Counted from the stretch's first letter, positions 32,778-41,652 are shown. The stretch: 41,719 nt of DNA from Verrucomicrobiota bacterium (GCA_003176045.1 PSRM01000348.1:1-41719); one strand, 5' to 3'. Notes: generated by a model not told the origin, from the sequence alone. A program made the numbers and translations.

Positions 32778-32947
32778 AGACAGCATAGCGGCAAGACTAC
32801 GAGACCACAAGACCGCAGGACCACAAGACTAGTGACCACGGACCACTGACCACTGACCACAGGCCACGGGACAAAAGGACCACAGGACCAGTCGGCCTCG
32901 AGACTCTACGTTAGACGCATATTGAGCATTGAGCATTGAGCATTTAG
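32778..32947. repeat. Intergenic GACCACT and ATTGAGC heptamer arrays
   Basis: 32831-32869 contains GTGACCA-type heptamers (ACTGACC x2 and variants), preceded by GACCACAA octamers (32799-32829); 32921-32944 is ATTGAGC x3. The promoters of the divergent adaptor and purD genes must lie in this gap but are not recognisable. Confidence 0.8.
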
Positions 32948-32961
32948 AATTTTTCATTGTT

Positions 32962-34272
32962 ATGAGATTACTGGTCATTGGCTCCGGTGGGCGGGAACAC
33001 GCGCTGGTGTGGAAGCTGGCACAGTCGGCACACGTCAAGGAGATGTGGTGCGCGCCTGGCAATGCGGGGATTGCTGAGGAGCGGCTTGCGGGCAATGGCC
33101 GATTTGTCGAGTGCGTCGCTATCGGGGCCGAGGACCTTTCCGGGTTGCTTGGGTTTGCCAAAGAGAAACGGGTGGATCTCACGGTCGTGGGGCCTGACAA
33201 TCCCCTGGCACTGGGCATCGTGGATCTTTTCGAAAAGAGCGGCCTGCACATTTGGGGCCCGAATCAGCGGGCTGCGCAGTTTGAGGCATCAAAAGCTTTC
33301 GCCCAGCAATTCATGGAGCGGCACGGAATCCCGACCGCTCGATCCGGAATCTTTCAGGACGCTTCGGCTGCTAAGGAATTTTCAAACTCGTTACAGGGCC
33401 GTTGTGCCGTCAAAGCCAATGGTCTGGCCTTAGGAAAAGGGGTTGTGGTATGCACGAATCAGAAAGATGCTGAAAGGGCCGTTGATTCCATGCTGGTGAG
33501 CAAGAGCTTCGGCCGGGCGGGCGCCAGGATCGTGATCCAGGAATTACTGGAAGGAACAGAAATCTCGCTACACGCGCTTTGCGACGGCAAGACAGCGCAT
33601 CTTTTTCCGACGTCTCAGGACCATAAACGCGCGTTCGAGGGTGATCTGGGCCCAAACACCGGGGGGATGGGTGCTTATTCTCCGACGCCGTTTCTGGGCG
33701 AGGCAGAATTATCCATGGCGCGCAAGCAGGTGGTCGAGCCATGGCTGGTTGGTTGTGCCGCGGAAGGGATTGTCTTTCGCGGGATCCTATACCCCGGTTT
33801 GATGCTGACGCGCGATGGCCCGAAGGTGCTCGAGTTCAATGCGCGGTTCGGTGATCCGGAGACCCAAGTGTATCTAACTAGAGTGGAAAACGATCTGGTC
33901 GAACTCATCGAGGCAAGCCTGACCGGCACTCTCGCCGGAATGGAACTGCGATGGAGTGCGATGCCTTCAGTCTGCGTCGTAATGGCCTCGGCCGGCTACC
34001 CGGGTCATTACGAAAAGGGCAAGCCGATCCATGGATTAGAAGATGTTGCCTGCCTGGCGAACACAAAAGTGTTTCATGCGGGCTCGGCTCGCGTCGGGAA
34101 TCAAATCGTGAGCAATGGCGGGCGTGTGCTCGGCGTGACCGCTTGGGGCGGCGATTTGAAAACCGCTCGCGATTCGGCCTACGCCGCAGCCGAAGCAATT
34201 CACTTCGAAGGCGCGCACTTCAGGCGCGACATTGCAGACAAGGCGCTGAGTTCCATTTCGGCGGGATCTTAG
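32962..34272 (+). CDS. purD: Phosphoribosylamine--glycine ligase
   Basis: GAR synthetase joins phosphoribosylamine and glycine with ATP, the second step of purine synthesis. The N-terminal motif MRLLVIGSGGREHALVWKLA starts at ATG 32962 (an upstream start at 32929 adds repeat-coded residues). The ATP-grasp domain shows KANGLALGKGVVVC, SLHALCDGKTAHLFPTSQDH, KRAFEGDLGPNTGGMGAYSP and LEFNARFGDPETQVYLTR, all typical. At 436 residues the length is normal. It stands alone, without other pur genes. Confidence 0.97.
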   Translation: MRLLVIGSGGREHALVWKLAQSAHVKEMWCAPGNAGIAEERLAGNGRFVECVAIGAEDLSGLLGFAKEKRVDLTVVGPDNPLALGIVDLFEKSGLHIWGPNQRAAQFEASKAFAQQFMERHGIPTARSGIFQDASAAKEFSNSLQGRCAVKANGLALGKGVVVCTNQKDAERAVDSMLVSKSFGRAGARIVIQELLEGTEISLHALCDGKTAHLFPTSQDHKRAFEGDLGPNTGGMGAYSPTPFLGEAELSMARKQVVEPWLVGCAAEGIVFRGILYPGLMLTRDGPKVLEFNARFGDPETQVYLTRVENDLVELIEASLTGTLAGMELRWSAMPSVCVVMASAGYPGHYEKGKPIHGLEDVACLANTKVFHAGSARVGNQIVSNGGRVLGVTAWGGDLKTARDSAYAAAEAIHFEGAHFRRDIADKALSSISAGS

Positions 34273-34284
34273 GAATAAAATCTT

Positions 34285-34316
34285 AACGCAAAGACGCAAA
34301 GGTGCAAAGACGCAAA
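34285..34316. repeat. ACGCAAAG octamer array
   Basis: Four tandem units (ACGCAAAG, ACGCAAAG, GTGCAAAG, ACGCAAAG) follow the purD stop. The remaining ~110 bp before the next gene show nothing else of note. Confidence 0.8.
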
Positions 34317-34429
34317 GATCTGCGACCGTCAGCTTTAGATGGTTTAAGCGTTTTTAACCATTCAACCCTGCAGGTTCGGTCCAACGCCCCGCTTTACTTT
34401 AGCCAGTTTATCGCGCACTTTAATCGGCG

Positions 34430-35527
34430 ATGAGACAATTGAGGATTTTCTCTGCTTGCATTGTCGTTGTGACCGGTTTAGCCGGATCAGGATGCAATGG
34501 GGCTGAGGCAAGCGCTTCCGCGCCTGACTTTAAGGAAGTATACGATTTAATTCGGGAGCATCTGGGAGGGGCAACGGATACGGAACTGAATCGGGCGGCT
34601 GTTGCGGGCCTGGTTTCGGAGCTGTCTCCGCGGGTGGCATTGGTTGGGAGTTCACAAGAAACCAATTCTGCCGCGGGCTCGTCAACGGGATCAGCCACGA
34701 ACAAATCCAGCGTTTTTAGCGGCGACATTGTTTATGTGCGGGTTGGGCGGGTGGATGGTGGCCTGGCGCGGGACGTGCGTGTGGCTTGCGAAAAGTCCGG
34801 GACCACCAACCAACTGGAAGGGCTGGTACTCGATTTGCGGTACGCAAAAGGGACGGATTATGGCGCAGCGGCGGCTGTGGTGGAGTTGTTCACCAGGAAG
34901 GCAATGCCGCTACTGGATTGGGGCAATGGGATGATCCACTCCACTGCGAAGGAGGATGCGATAGATTTGCCGGTGGCGACATTGGTCAATCGCCAAACCG
35001 CGGGGGCTGCGGAGGCTTTGGCAGGGGTAATCCGGGAGGCCAAGGTGGGACTGATTCTGGGTTCCCGCACTGCCGGGCAAGCGATGATCGCGCAGGAATA
35101 CCCGCTGAAGAACGGTGAACGTTTGCGGATCGGGACCGCACCGATTCACCTGGGGGACGGCGCCGCCCTTTCTGAAAAGGGAGTGGCTCCGGACGTAGAG
35201 GTGGTAGTGTCCGCGCAGGACGAACTGGCCTACTTTGGCGACGCTTATAAAATATTGGCGCCCGTAACGCCAATTGCTGAGAGCCTTTCAAGCACGAACG
35301 TCGCCGGGAATACGAATACGAATCGTGCTGCTCGCCGCGGGCGTCTCAACGAGGCCGAATTGGTCCGCGAACGTCGGGACGGCGGCCTGCCTTTGGACCA
35401 ACTCGCCGGCGAGGGCGACCCCGGCAAGCCCAACGAGCCGGAAAAGCCAGTAATTCAGGATCCCGCTCTGGCCCGAGCGATCGATGTGCTGAAGGGGCTG
35501 GCGGTGGTCAGACACTCGAGGTCGTAG
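34430..35527 (+). CDS. S41 (C-terminal processing peptidase)-like protein, catalytic residues missing
   Basis: The exported protein (hydrophobic start, GSGC with Cys22, imperfect lipobox) has the S41 core: LEGLVLDLRYAKGTDYGAAA, LPVATLVNRQTAGAAEALAG and VGLILGSRTAGQAMIAQEYP. In active CtpA/Prc enzymes the Ser lies in TASASE or SASASE and the Lys of TFGKG is 25 residues later. At exactly those places this protein has Gly192 (TAGAAE) and Gln217 (TAGQA), so the Ser-Lys dyad is gone. No PDZ domain is evident. The C-terminal ~80 residues are polar and charged. A non-catalytic binding or scaffold role in the periplasm is inferred. It sits between purD and the phosphatase-SHMT fusion, all on the plus strand. 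Confidence 0.8.
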   Translation: MRQLRIFSACIVVVTGLAGSGCNGAEASASAPDFKEVYDLIREHLGGATDTELNRAAVAGLVSELSPRVALVGSSQETNSAAGSSTGSATNKSSVFSGDIVYVRVGRVDGGLARDVRVACEKSGTTNQLEGLVLDLRYAKGTDYGAAAAVVELFTRKAMPLLDWGNGMIHSTAKEDAIDLPVATLVNRQTAGAAEALAGVIREAKVGLILGSRTAGQAMIAQEYPLKNGERLRIGTAPIHLGDGAALSEKGVAPDVEVVVSAQDELAYFGDAYKILAPVTPIAESLSSTNVAGNTNTNRAARRGRLNEAELVRERRDGGLPLDQLAGEGDPGKPNEPEKPVIQDPALARAIDVLKGLAVVRHSRS

Positions 35528-35544
35528 GCATAACCGCAGCCAAA

Positions 35545-35642
35545 TGGTTAAATGAGTTAAATGGTTAAATGGGTTGCAAAATGTGTTAGCAAGGAATCGG
35601 CCCGTTGGGCGGTTGGACGCTGCTGCGGACAGGAATGTCCGC
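35545..35642. repeat. GTTAAAT words and GCGGACA palindrome upstream of the fusion gene
   Basis: ATGGTTAAATGAGTTAAATGG is followed by GCGGACA-GGAA-TGTCCGC (35625-35642). The palindrome ends 46 bp before the ATG of the fusion gene. Confidence 0.7.
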
Positions 35643-35688
35643 GCTCCGGCTACGGCATCGCCGCATCTTTACGGCGGTTGCTGATTTG

Positions 35689-37842
35689 ATGAAAACAGTT
35701 CTCTTTATCTGCACCGGAAATGTGTGCCGCAGCCCGATGGCCGAAGGCATCTTTCGCCAGGCGGTTCGTGGCCGGGGTGAGTATCGCGTGCTCTCGGCGG
35801 GCCTGGGCGCTGCCGATGGCCAGCCTCCAAGTCCTTACGCTGTGCAGGCTGTTCGGGAGTTGGGCATAGATATTTCCAGCCAGCGCAGCCGGCCACTGAG
35901 CCCGGAATTGATCGCCCAAGCTGATTACATTTTCGGCATGACTCACAGCCATATCGATACAGTCATGCTCTTGTATCCGCAGGCGGCGGAGAAAACCTTT
36001 CTCTTGCGCGAATTTGACGAGACGCTGGATTTGTTCGAGAAAGACATCCCCGATCCAATTGGCGGGTCTTATGATGTCTATCTGAATAGCCGGGACCAGA
36101 TCGAGCAGGGGATGGTTTCAGTGCTGCGGTTCATCGAGCAGGGCCAGGCGGCGGGAGGCCGCTTACCGACGGTGGCTATTGGCGCCGAGCGCGCCGGTTA
36201 TGAGCTGAAAGAGGAACTGAAACATCATCTGGAGGACCGCGGCCTGATTGTGACCGATTGCGGCGCCCGCTTAAATGAGCCGGCAGGATCCGCGGAGTAT
36301 GCGCACGCGGTGGCCCAAAGCATTGCGGATCGAAAAGCCGAGCTTGGCCTGGTGATATGCCCCTCGGGCAATGGCGCGGGCCAGTTGGCCAATTCCATGG
36401 CTGGGGTGCGTCCGGCCCTGATCAGTGAGGAGGCAGGCTCCGAGACAGTGCGGCAACACGCCGACGCCAACCTGCTCTGCCTGACCGGCAAGGCAGCCAG
36501 CGCCCAGGAGGCCAAAAGGATTGTGGATGCGTTCCTGGCGGCGAAACAGGCGGCGGCACTGGCCGAACGCAAGGCCTCGAAAGGCGAAACGCGATTCATC
36601 GCCGCGGATCACCGGTTAAGAGCGGTGGATCCCGAGATCTTCCTCGCTATTGATCATGAACGGCTGCGCCAGCAGCAGAATATCGAACTGATCGCGAGCG
36701 AGAATTTCACCAGTCCGGCGGTTATGGAAGCGCAGGGCTCGGTGCTCACCAATAAATATGCCGAGGGCTATCCCAAGAAACGCTGGTATGGCGGTTGCGA
36801 AAATGTGGATGTCGTCGAGCAACTTGCCGTGGATCGCGCGAAGCAGCTCTTCGGCGCCGAACATGCCAATGTGCAGGCGCACTCCGGCAGTTCGGCGAAC
36901 ATGGCCGTCTATTTCGCCTTCCTCAAGCCCGGCGACAGGATGTTGACCATGGACCTCAGCCATGGCGGGCACCTGACGCACGGCAACAAGGTAAATTTTT
37001 CCGGCAGATTCTTTGAGATTATTCACTACGGAGTTCGCAAGGACGACGAGCGCATAGATTACGATCAGTTGGCAATCATGGCTCGCGAGCACAAGCCGAA
37101 GATGATCACCGTCGGCGCCAGCGCGTATTCTCGGACTATTGATTTCGAGCGAATGGGAAAGATTGCCCGGGAGTCAGGCGCCTATCTACTGGCAGATATC
37201 GCCCACATTGCCGGCCTGGTCGCAACGGGCCTGCATCCCAGCCCCGTTCCACATGCCGACTTTGTGACTTCGACGACGCACAAGACATTGCGCGGTCCAA
37301 GGGGCGGATTGGTGCTTTGCAAAGAGAAATACGCCAAAGAAATAGATTCGCAAACGTTCCCGGGCATTCAGGGCGGGCCCTTGATGCATGTGATAGCCGC
37401 CAAGGCCGTCTGTTTCAAAGAAGCCTTGCTCCCCTCGTTCAAGCTTTACCAGGAACAGGTCGTTCGCAATGCTCGGGCCCTGGGCGAAGGCATGAAACGC
37501 AATGGCTTCAGGCTGGTTAGTGGCGGCACTGATAATCACTTACTCCTGGTGGATGTCGGGGCGCGCGGTTTCACGGGCAAGGATTGCCAGGCCGCGCTCG
37601 ATGCGGCCGGGATTACCATTAATAAGAATACCATCCCGTTCGAGACCCGATCACCTTTTCAGGCCAGCGGCATCAGGCTGGGCACCCCCGCCGTGACCAC
37701 CCGGGGGATGAAAGAAGGGGAGATGGCTGCCATTGCGGACATGATCAGTGAAGTGTTGTTGGATATTAAAGACATTGACACGCTGCGCAATGTACGTCAG
37801 CGTGTGTTGGAGCTGACTGCAAGATTTCCCTTGCCATACTGA
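35689..37842 (+). CDS. glyA: Three-domain fusion: LMW phosphatase, RpiB-like, serine hydroxymethyltransferase
   Basis: A single 717-residue frame from ATG 35689. Residues 1-155 are a low-molecular-weight protein phosphatase: P-loop [12 protein letters not shown] (Cys8, Arg14) and the acid region KDIPDP. Residues ~160-287 resemble ribose-5-phosphate isomerase B ([48 protein letters not shown]): Cys224 is kept, but the usual DHAG is ERAG and CGTGIG is CPSGNG, so isomerase activity is doubtful. Residues ~311-717 are a complete serine hydroxymethyltransferase ([47 protein letters not shown] with PLP Lys532), which makes glycine and methylene-tetrahydrofolate. The order equals the Bacillus gene order ywlE-ywlF-(ywlG)-glyA. 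An upstream start at 35605 reads through a repeat. Confidence 0.93.
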   Translation: MKTVLFICTGNVCRSPMAEGIFRQAVRGRGEYRVLSAGLGAADGQPPSPYAVQAVRELGIDISSQRSRPLSPELIAQADYIFGMTHSHIDTVMLLYPQAAEKTFLLREFDETLDLFEKDIPDPIGGSYDVYLNSRDQIEQGMVSVLRFIEQGQAAGGRLPTVAIGAERAGYELKEELKHHLEDRGLIVTDCGARLNEPAGSAEYAHAVAQSIADRKAELGLVICPSGNGAGQLANSMAGVRPALISEEAGSETVRQHADANLLCLTGKAASAQEAKRIVDAFLAAKQAAALAERKASKGETRFIAADHRLRAVDPEIFLAIDHERLRQQQNIELIASENFTSPAVMEAQGSVLTNKYAEGYPKKRWYGGCENVDVVEQLAVDRAKQLFGAEHANVQAHSGSSANMAVYFAFLKPGDRMLTMDLSHGGHLTHGNKVNFSGRFFEIIHYGVRKDDERIDYDQLAIMAREHKPKMITVGASAYSRTIDFERMGKIARESGAYLLADIAHIAGLVATGLHPSPVPHADFVTSTTHKTLRGPRGGLVLCKEKYAKEIDSQTFPGIQGGPLMHVIAAKAVCFKEALLPSFKLYQEQVVRNARALGEGMKRNGFRLVSGGTDNHLLLVDVGARGFTGKDCQAALDAAGITINKNTIPFETRSPFQASGIRLGTPAVTTRGMKEGEMAAIADMISEVLLDIKDIDTLRNVRQRVLELTARFPLPY

Positions 37843-38009
37843 GCGGCTTGGGTGAAGATAGCAGGGACGCTTCCCAATTGGTCGGCGGCTATTCCATTTT
37901 ACTTTCCGTTCATTTGAAATTTTGTGCATTGAGCCTTGCGCTCGGAGGTGCCACCAGTTCCTCCTTAATAACTGAGTTAACTTAATTAACCTAATTAACT
38001 TTTATTCCT
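37843..38009. promoter_or_regulatory. Gap before rho
   Basis: The 167-bp gap ends with AACTGAGTTAACTTAATTAACCTAATTAACTTTTATTCCT directly before the rho ATG, an AT-rich word array (AATTAAC) in place of a recognisable Shine-Dalgarno. It may hold the rho promoter; no clear -35/-10 pair can be defended. Confidence 0.35.
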
Positions 38010-39527
38010 ATGCCACGACCCAGAAAAGGGGGCAAAGCAAAACCGGACAAACTCGGGCGCGACGAGGCCAATGGCGCCGGTGTGCCGGGTGAAGCTGTCA
38101 CGACCGCCGTTGCCGAGGCCCCGGACGATCTGCAACCGCCCACGACGCCCGTGGAACCGGTCGAAGCGCTGAAGCAGGAGCCCAAACCTGCCCCGCAAAA
38201 GCCCAAAGGCAGGCCCGAAGACCAGCAACCGCAGGCGAAAGGACCCGGCGACAAAGATCGGATCGCCGCCTCGCTCAACATTGCCAAGCTCCAGGCCATG
38301 TCCATGGGCGACTTGAACCAGATGGCCAGGGAGCTGGCGGTGGAGAATTTCGGCACCATGCGCAAGCATGAGGTCATTTTCCACATTCTCCAGAAGAACG
38401 CCGAGAGGGCGGGTGTCCTTTTCTCCGAAGGCGTCCTGGAAGTGCTGCCGGAAGGGTTCGGGTTCCTGCGCTCGCAGAGCTTTAACTATTTGCCCTGCCC
38501 CGAGGACATCTATGTCTCGCCGTCGCAGATCCGCCGGTTCGATCTCCAGACGGGCAACCTGGTGGCCGGCCAGATCCGCCCTCCAAAGGACAAAGAGCGG
38601 TTTTTCGCATTGCTCAAAGTCGAAGCAGTGGACCAGGAAGACCCCGACAAGGCCAAGGACAAGACCCACTTCGATAATTTAACGCCTCTTTTCCCGAACA
38701 AACGGTTCATCCTGGAAACCGCGATTGATGAGCTTTCAACGCGCGTTCTGGACCTGGTTTGTCCGATTGGCAAAGGGACCCGCGGTCTGATTGTCGCTCC
38801 CCCGCGCACCGGCAAAACGGTTCTGATGCAAAAGCTGGCCAACGCCATCCTGAAGAACAACCCGGAGGCCTATTTGTTCATTTTGCTCATTGACGAACGG
38901 CCCGAGGAAGTTACGGACATGGAGCGGACCTGCCGGGGGGCTGAAGTGGTCAGTTCGACGTTCGACGAACCACCCGAGCGCCACGTTCAAGTGGCTGAGA
39001 TGGTCATCGAGAAGGCGCGCCGCATGATCGAGCACAAGCGCGATGTCGTGATTCTGCTCGACTCGATCACCCGTCTCGCGCGCGCCTACAACACAGTCCA
39101 GCCGCACTCAGGCAAGATACTCTCCGGCGGCGTGGACGCCAACGCTTTGCACAAGCCGAAACGTTTCTTCGGCGCAGCCCGCAACATTGAAGAGGGTGGC
39201 TCGTTGACGATTATTGCAACTGCCCTGGTGGACACTGGCTCCCGGATGGACGAAGTCATTTTTGAAGAGTTCAAAGGCACCGGCAACATGGAAGTCCATC
39301 TCGATCGGGCTCTGGTTGACCGGCGAATTTTCCCTTCCATTAACATCGAGCGCTCCGGCACTCGCAAAGAGGAGTTGCTCTACCATCCGGACGAGTACAA
39401 CAAAGTTGTCATTCTTCGCCGGGCCCTGACCGGCGTTCAGCCTGTCGAAGCCATGGAGTTAGTGCTCAACAAGCTCAAGAAAACCAAGAGCAATATCGAG
39501 TTTCTTCTGAGCATGGGTGTGGGCTAA
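38010..39527 (+). CDS. rho: Transcription termination factor Rho
   Basis: Rho is the hexameric RNA-dependent ATPase that ends transcription. After a ~90-residue Pro/Lys/Glu-rich N-terminal extension comes the Rho_N helical domain ([20 protein letters not shown]), the RNA-binding cold-shock domain ([20 protein letters not shown], then [18 protein letters not shown]), the P-loop [31 protein letters not shown] as Walker B region, the Q-loop region [13 protein letters not shown] and the R-loop [20 protein letters not shown]. At 505 residues it is longer than the E. coli protein only because of the N-terminal extension, a common variation. Rho is often autoregulated; nothing in the gap proves this here. 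Confidence 0.97.
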   Translation: MPRPRKGGKAKPDKLGRDEANGAGVPGEAVTTAVAEAPDDLQPPTTPVEPVEALKQEPKPAPQKPKGRPEDQQPQAKGPGDKDRIAASLNIAKLQAMSMGDLNQMARELAVENFGTMRKHEVIFHILQKNAERAGVLFSEGVLEVLPEGFGFLRSQSFNYLPCPEDIYVSPSQIRRFDLQTGNLVAGQIRPPKDKERFFALLKVEAVDQEDPDKAKDKTHFDNLTPLFPNKRFILETAIDELSTRVLDLVCPIGKGTRGLIVAPPRTGKTVLMQKLANAILKNNPEAYLFILLIDERPEEVTDMERTCRGAEVVSSTFDEPPERHVQVAEMVIEKARRMIEHKRDVVILLDSITRLARAYNTVQPHSGKILSGGVDANALHKPKRFFGAARNIEEGGSLTIIATALVDTGSRMDEVIFEEFKGTGNMEVHLDRALVDRRIFPSINIERSGTRKEELLYHPDEYNKVVILRRALTGVQPVEAMELVLNKLKKTKSNIEFLLSMGVG

Positions 39528-39577
39528 AAAGGGGAAAACACCCCATAGCACGGCCGCGCATCTTCCGGCATATAGTC

Positions 39578-39602
39578 GCTCTATGGTTCATCGACATAGA
39601 GC
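39578..39602. terminator. GCTCTATG-CATAGAGC hairpin
   Basis: Perfect 8-bp arms (39578-39585 and 39595-39602) with a 9-nt loop lie 50 bp after rho and 41 bp before the CBM48 gene. There is no T-run, so it could be an operator or mRNA structure rather than an intrinsic terminator. Confidence 0.4.
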
Positions 39603-39643
39603 ACAACTTTGCTCGCACTAACTAGAGAGGAGAAATATTACCC

Positions 39644-40039
39644 ATGCAGCCCAGGCAACTTCAATCGAGCGTGACTCCACGCCCGGCACCAAGCACCCCC
39701 ACCAGCCAGCGTCCCGCCTCAACCGGCGCCAGCGTCAGCCAGACGCCCCAAACCGAGCCTTCGAAGTCGCGCTCGGCCGAAAAACCGATAGAGTTCACCC
39801 TCAAAATGCCCCAAGCCAAAAGCGCCCTGATCGCCGGCAGCTTTAACAATTGGGATCCGAAGCGGACGCCTATGCGCAAAGACAACAACGGCGGCTGGAA
39901 AGCCACAGTTCCCCTTCCCCCGGGCCGCTATGAATACCGCTTCGTCGCCGACGGCCAATGGATCACCGACCCAAACTCCAAGGAGCGCGTGCAGAACCCC
40001 TTCGGAAGCACTAATTCGGTGGTCGTGGTAACGAGTTAA
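39644..40039 (+). CDS. CBM48 (glycogen-binding-like) small protein
   Basis: The 131-residue protein has a Pro/Ser/Thr/Gln-rich first half (about residues 1-48) and a C-terminal CBM48/AMPK-beta-type domain: EFTLKMPQAKSALIAGSFNN, WDPKRTPMRKDNNGGWKAT and VPLPPGRYEYRFVADGQWIT, then a typical DPNSKERVQNPFGSTNSVV. Such domains bind alpha-glucans or act as protein-protein modules. There is no catalytic domain and no signal peptide. The Shine-Dalgarno AGAGGAG (39625-39632) is 11 bp before the ATG. Its position after rho is probably not functional. Confidence 0.88.
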   Translation: MQPRQLQSSVTPRPAPSTPTSQRPASTGASVSQTPQTEPSKSRSAEKPIEFTLKMPQAKSALIAGSFNNWDPKRTPMRKDNNGGWKATVPLPPGRYEYRFVADGQWITDPNSKERVQNPFGSTNSVVVVTS

Positions 40040-40084
40040 AGGCGGAGCGCGGACAGCTTGTCCGTCGCCGGGTGTTACGACTGA

Positions 40085-40945
40085 CTAGAATCTTGTCACC
40101 GTATAAACGGTCACCCCATCCTGCATCACAGGCATATAGTACACGCCGTTGGCCTGATAATAGACCACCCCGTTCACGACCGCAGAGGTCGCCCCCGGCG
40201 GGAGTATGCTGACCGTCGCCCCAGGAGGTGGCGGCACAACAACGAATCCCTGTGGCTCCTGGGCATAGAAGACCCCAGCCGCGTAATAATAAGTTGCAGG
40301 ACCCACCATTACCGGCTCGGCCCCTGGCGGCAATTCAGGAACCACGGCGCCGATGGGTGGAGGCGCAACTGAATACCCGGACGGACCCTGTTGATAGAAC
40401 ACGCCTTGATAATAGTAGTAGGGAGAGCCGCCTACATATACCGGTACATAGCCAGAAGGCAAAATGCTCACCGCCAGCCCGGGATAATAATCCGACCAGA
40501 AAAAAGTGTGCCGCCGCGCCTCCGGAATGTCCCACCGCCGATGCTCGCGCAGCTCTCTCTGAATCTCCTCGCGGCCGCGGACTGATCGCTCAATATGCTC
40601 GCGGCCTCTCTCGGGGACCGTGACTCGCTCAGCCGGGCGCGCCCTCTCACTTTCTACTCTCCCAGTAGGTGCAGCAGGAAATTCTCGTGTGCCTTGCTGG
40701 ACTGCGCGCCCGCCTCTGTGCTCCTCATGAGCGCTGCGATTGTTGGCCCGCAAACTGTTCCACGCCGCGCTGACCGGTAATGCTGCGAATATTGACGTAA
40801 CCGCCAGCAGCGCCGCGTAGCGGGTGCAGTAGGACAGGCGTCTCGCCTGTCCCCGCTCCGAGAACCGTGCATTTCCTGCCCATGGTATGCGCCCCAACAC
40901 TCCTGGCGCCTTGCGTAATGGCCTCCGAATCAATCCGAAACTCAT
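40085..40945 (-). CDS. DUF6515-like exported protein with Tyr-rich repeats
   Basis: The hydrophobic segment YAALLAVTSIFAALPVSA marks export. A charged linker (~65-150, Arg/Glu-rich) leads to three related units: YYYYQGVFYQQGPSGYSVA with PPPIGAVVPELPPGAEPV, then TYYYAAGVFYAQEPQGFVVV with a PPPPGATVSILPPGA, then VVYYQANGVYYMPVMQDGV. The pattern is typical of DUF6515 and related periplasmic proteins of unknown role. The residues just before the hydrophobic core are encoded by the palindrome GGACAGGCG-TCT-CGCCTGTCC (40832-40852), so a repeat forms the positive n-region of the signal. The start at 40945 is the only one that keeps the signal in frame. Confidence 0.78.
   Translation of the reverse strand: MSFGLIRRPLRKAPGVLGRIPWAGNARFSERGQARRLSYCTRYAALLAVTSIFAALPVSAAWNSLRANNRSAHEEHRGGRAVQQGTREFPAAPTGRVESERARPAERVTVPERGREHIERSVRGREEIQRELREHRRWDIPEARRHTFFWSDYYPGLAVSILPSGYVPVYVGGSPYYYYQGVFYQQGPSGYSVAPPPIGAVVPELPPGAEPVMVGPATYYYAAGVFYAQEPQGFVVVPPPPGATVSILPPGATSAVVNGVVYYQANGVYYMPVMQDGVTVYTVTRF
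40832..40852. repeat. GGACAGGCG-TCT-CGCCTGTCC palindrome in a signal peptide
   Basis: Perfect 9-bp arms with a 3-nt loop. Read on the minus strand in frame it gives Gly-Gln-Ala-Arg-Arg-Leu, the positively charged part before the hydrophobic core of the DUF6515-like protein. Confidence 0.82.
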
Positions 40946-41002
40946 ACTGTTCTAAACGTTTTAAGTTTTTAACGTTTTAACCCTCTTAACCTTTGTAACG
41001 TT

Positions 41003-41652
41003 CTAACGCCCCTCCTCTGCTCCCCCTTGCGCAGTCTCAGCTTGTTCCTTTCGCATCTCGATCTTGAGCGCCCCTCGTGGCGCCTCGAACACAAAATACG
41101 AATCCGCAATCCGCTCGCTGAGGTCCATTGCGTGATCAACGCGGTGAAAGTCGGCTGTCCCTCCTCCAGCTTGTGGGTGATTACGAATTTGCGAATCAAG
41201 GGCTGGGGCCCATCTTCAATCCACACCTGCCAATCCACATTGTCCTGGCTGAAGGCCAGGTGATGGCAATGATAACCCATCACCGGCGACACTCCGTAGT
41301 AGGCCCCGGACTTCACGTTCGCCATGGCGTTCTTGAACGGATCGCTGATCGCCAGATCTATGAGGGGCAGATCAATGCCGAACTGGTCGCGCGCGTTATC
41401 CAGCGCATCGTCCAGCGTGCCTGAGAGCGAAGTTGAGCTGAAGAGATTGCGCTTCCGGTCCAACACGGTCAGCAATTTACCATCATACCAATACCCCCTC
41501 TGGGCGTGCTCCGATTCCATTTCCGCGTGCAACCGATTGGGTCGCTTGATATCCAAATGGATGGTCCTTGAAAAATCCAACTTCTGGCCCGAGTCTATCA
41601 CATGCTCCCGCGTAACCTCCGCTGTGATGCCGAAATAAGGCGCACTCAGCAA
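41003..41652 (-). pseudogene. DUF2092 protein gene, frameshifted and lacking a proper start
   Basis: The readable part has DUF2092 features: FGITAEVTREHVIDSGQKLD, then RTIHLDIKRPNRLHAEM, WYDGKLLTVLDRKRNLFSS and VMGYHCHHLAFSQDNVDWQV, WIEDGPQPLIRKFVITHK. After ALITQWTSA (about 41115-41125) the frame turns into an Arg-rich sequence, while the -1 frame continues as expected, ERIADSYFVFEAPRGALKIE, to a stop at 41003. At the 5' end a TGA lies in frame two codons before the TTG at 41652, and the usual signal peptide and first domain strand are missing. Either two mutations or sequence errors are present; the window ends 67 bp upstream. Confidence 0.7.

Noticed and set aside
40969..41120. Arg-rich C-terminus of the DUF2092 protein as genuine
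   Set aside because: The neighbouring frame gives the expected family ending, so the Arg-rich stretch is an out-of-frame reading.
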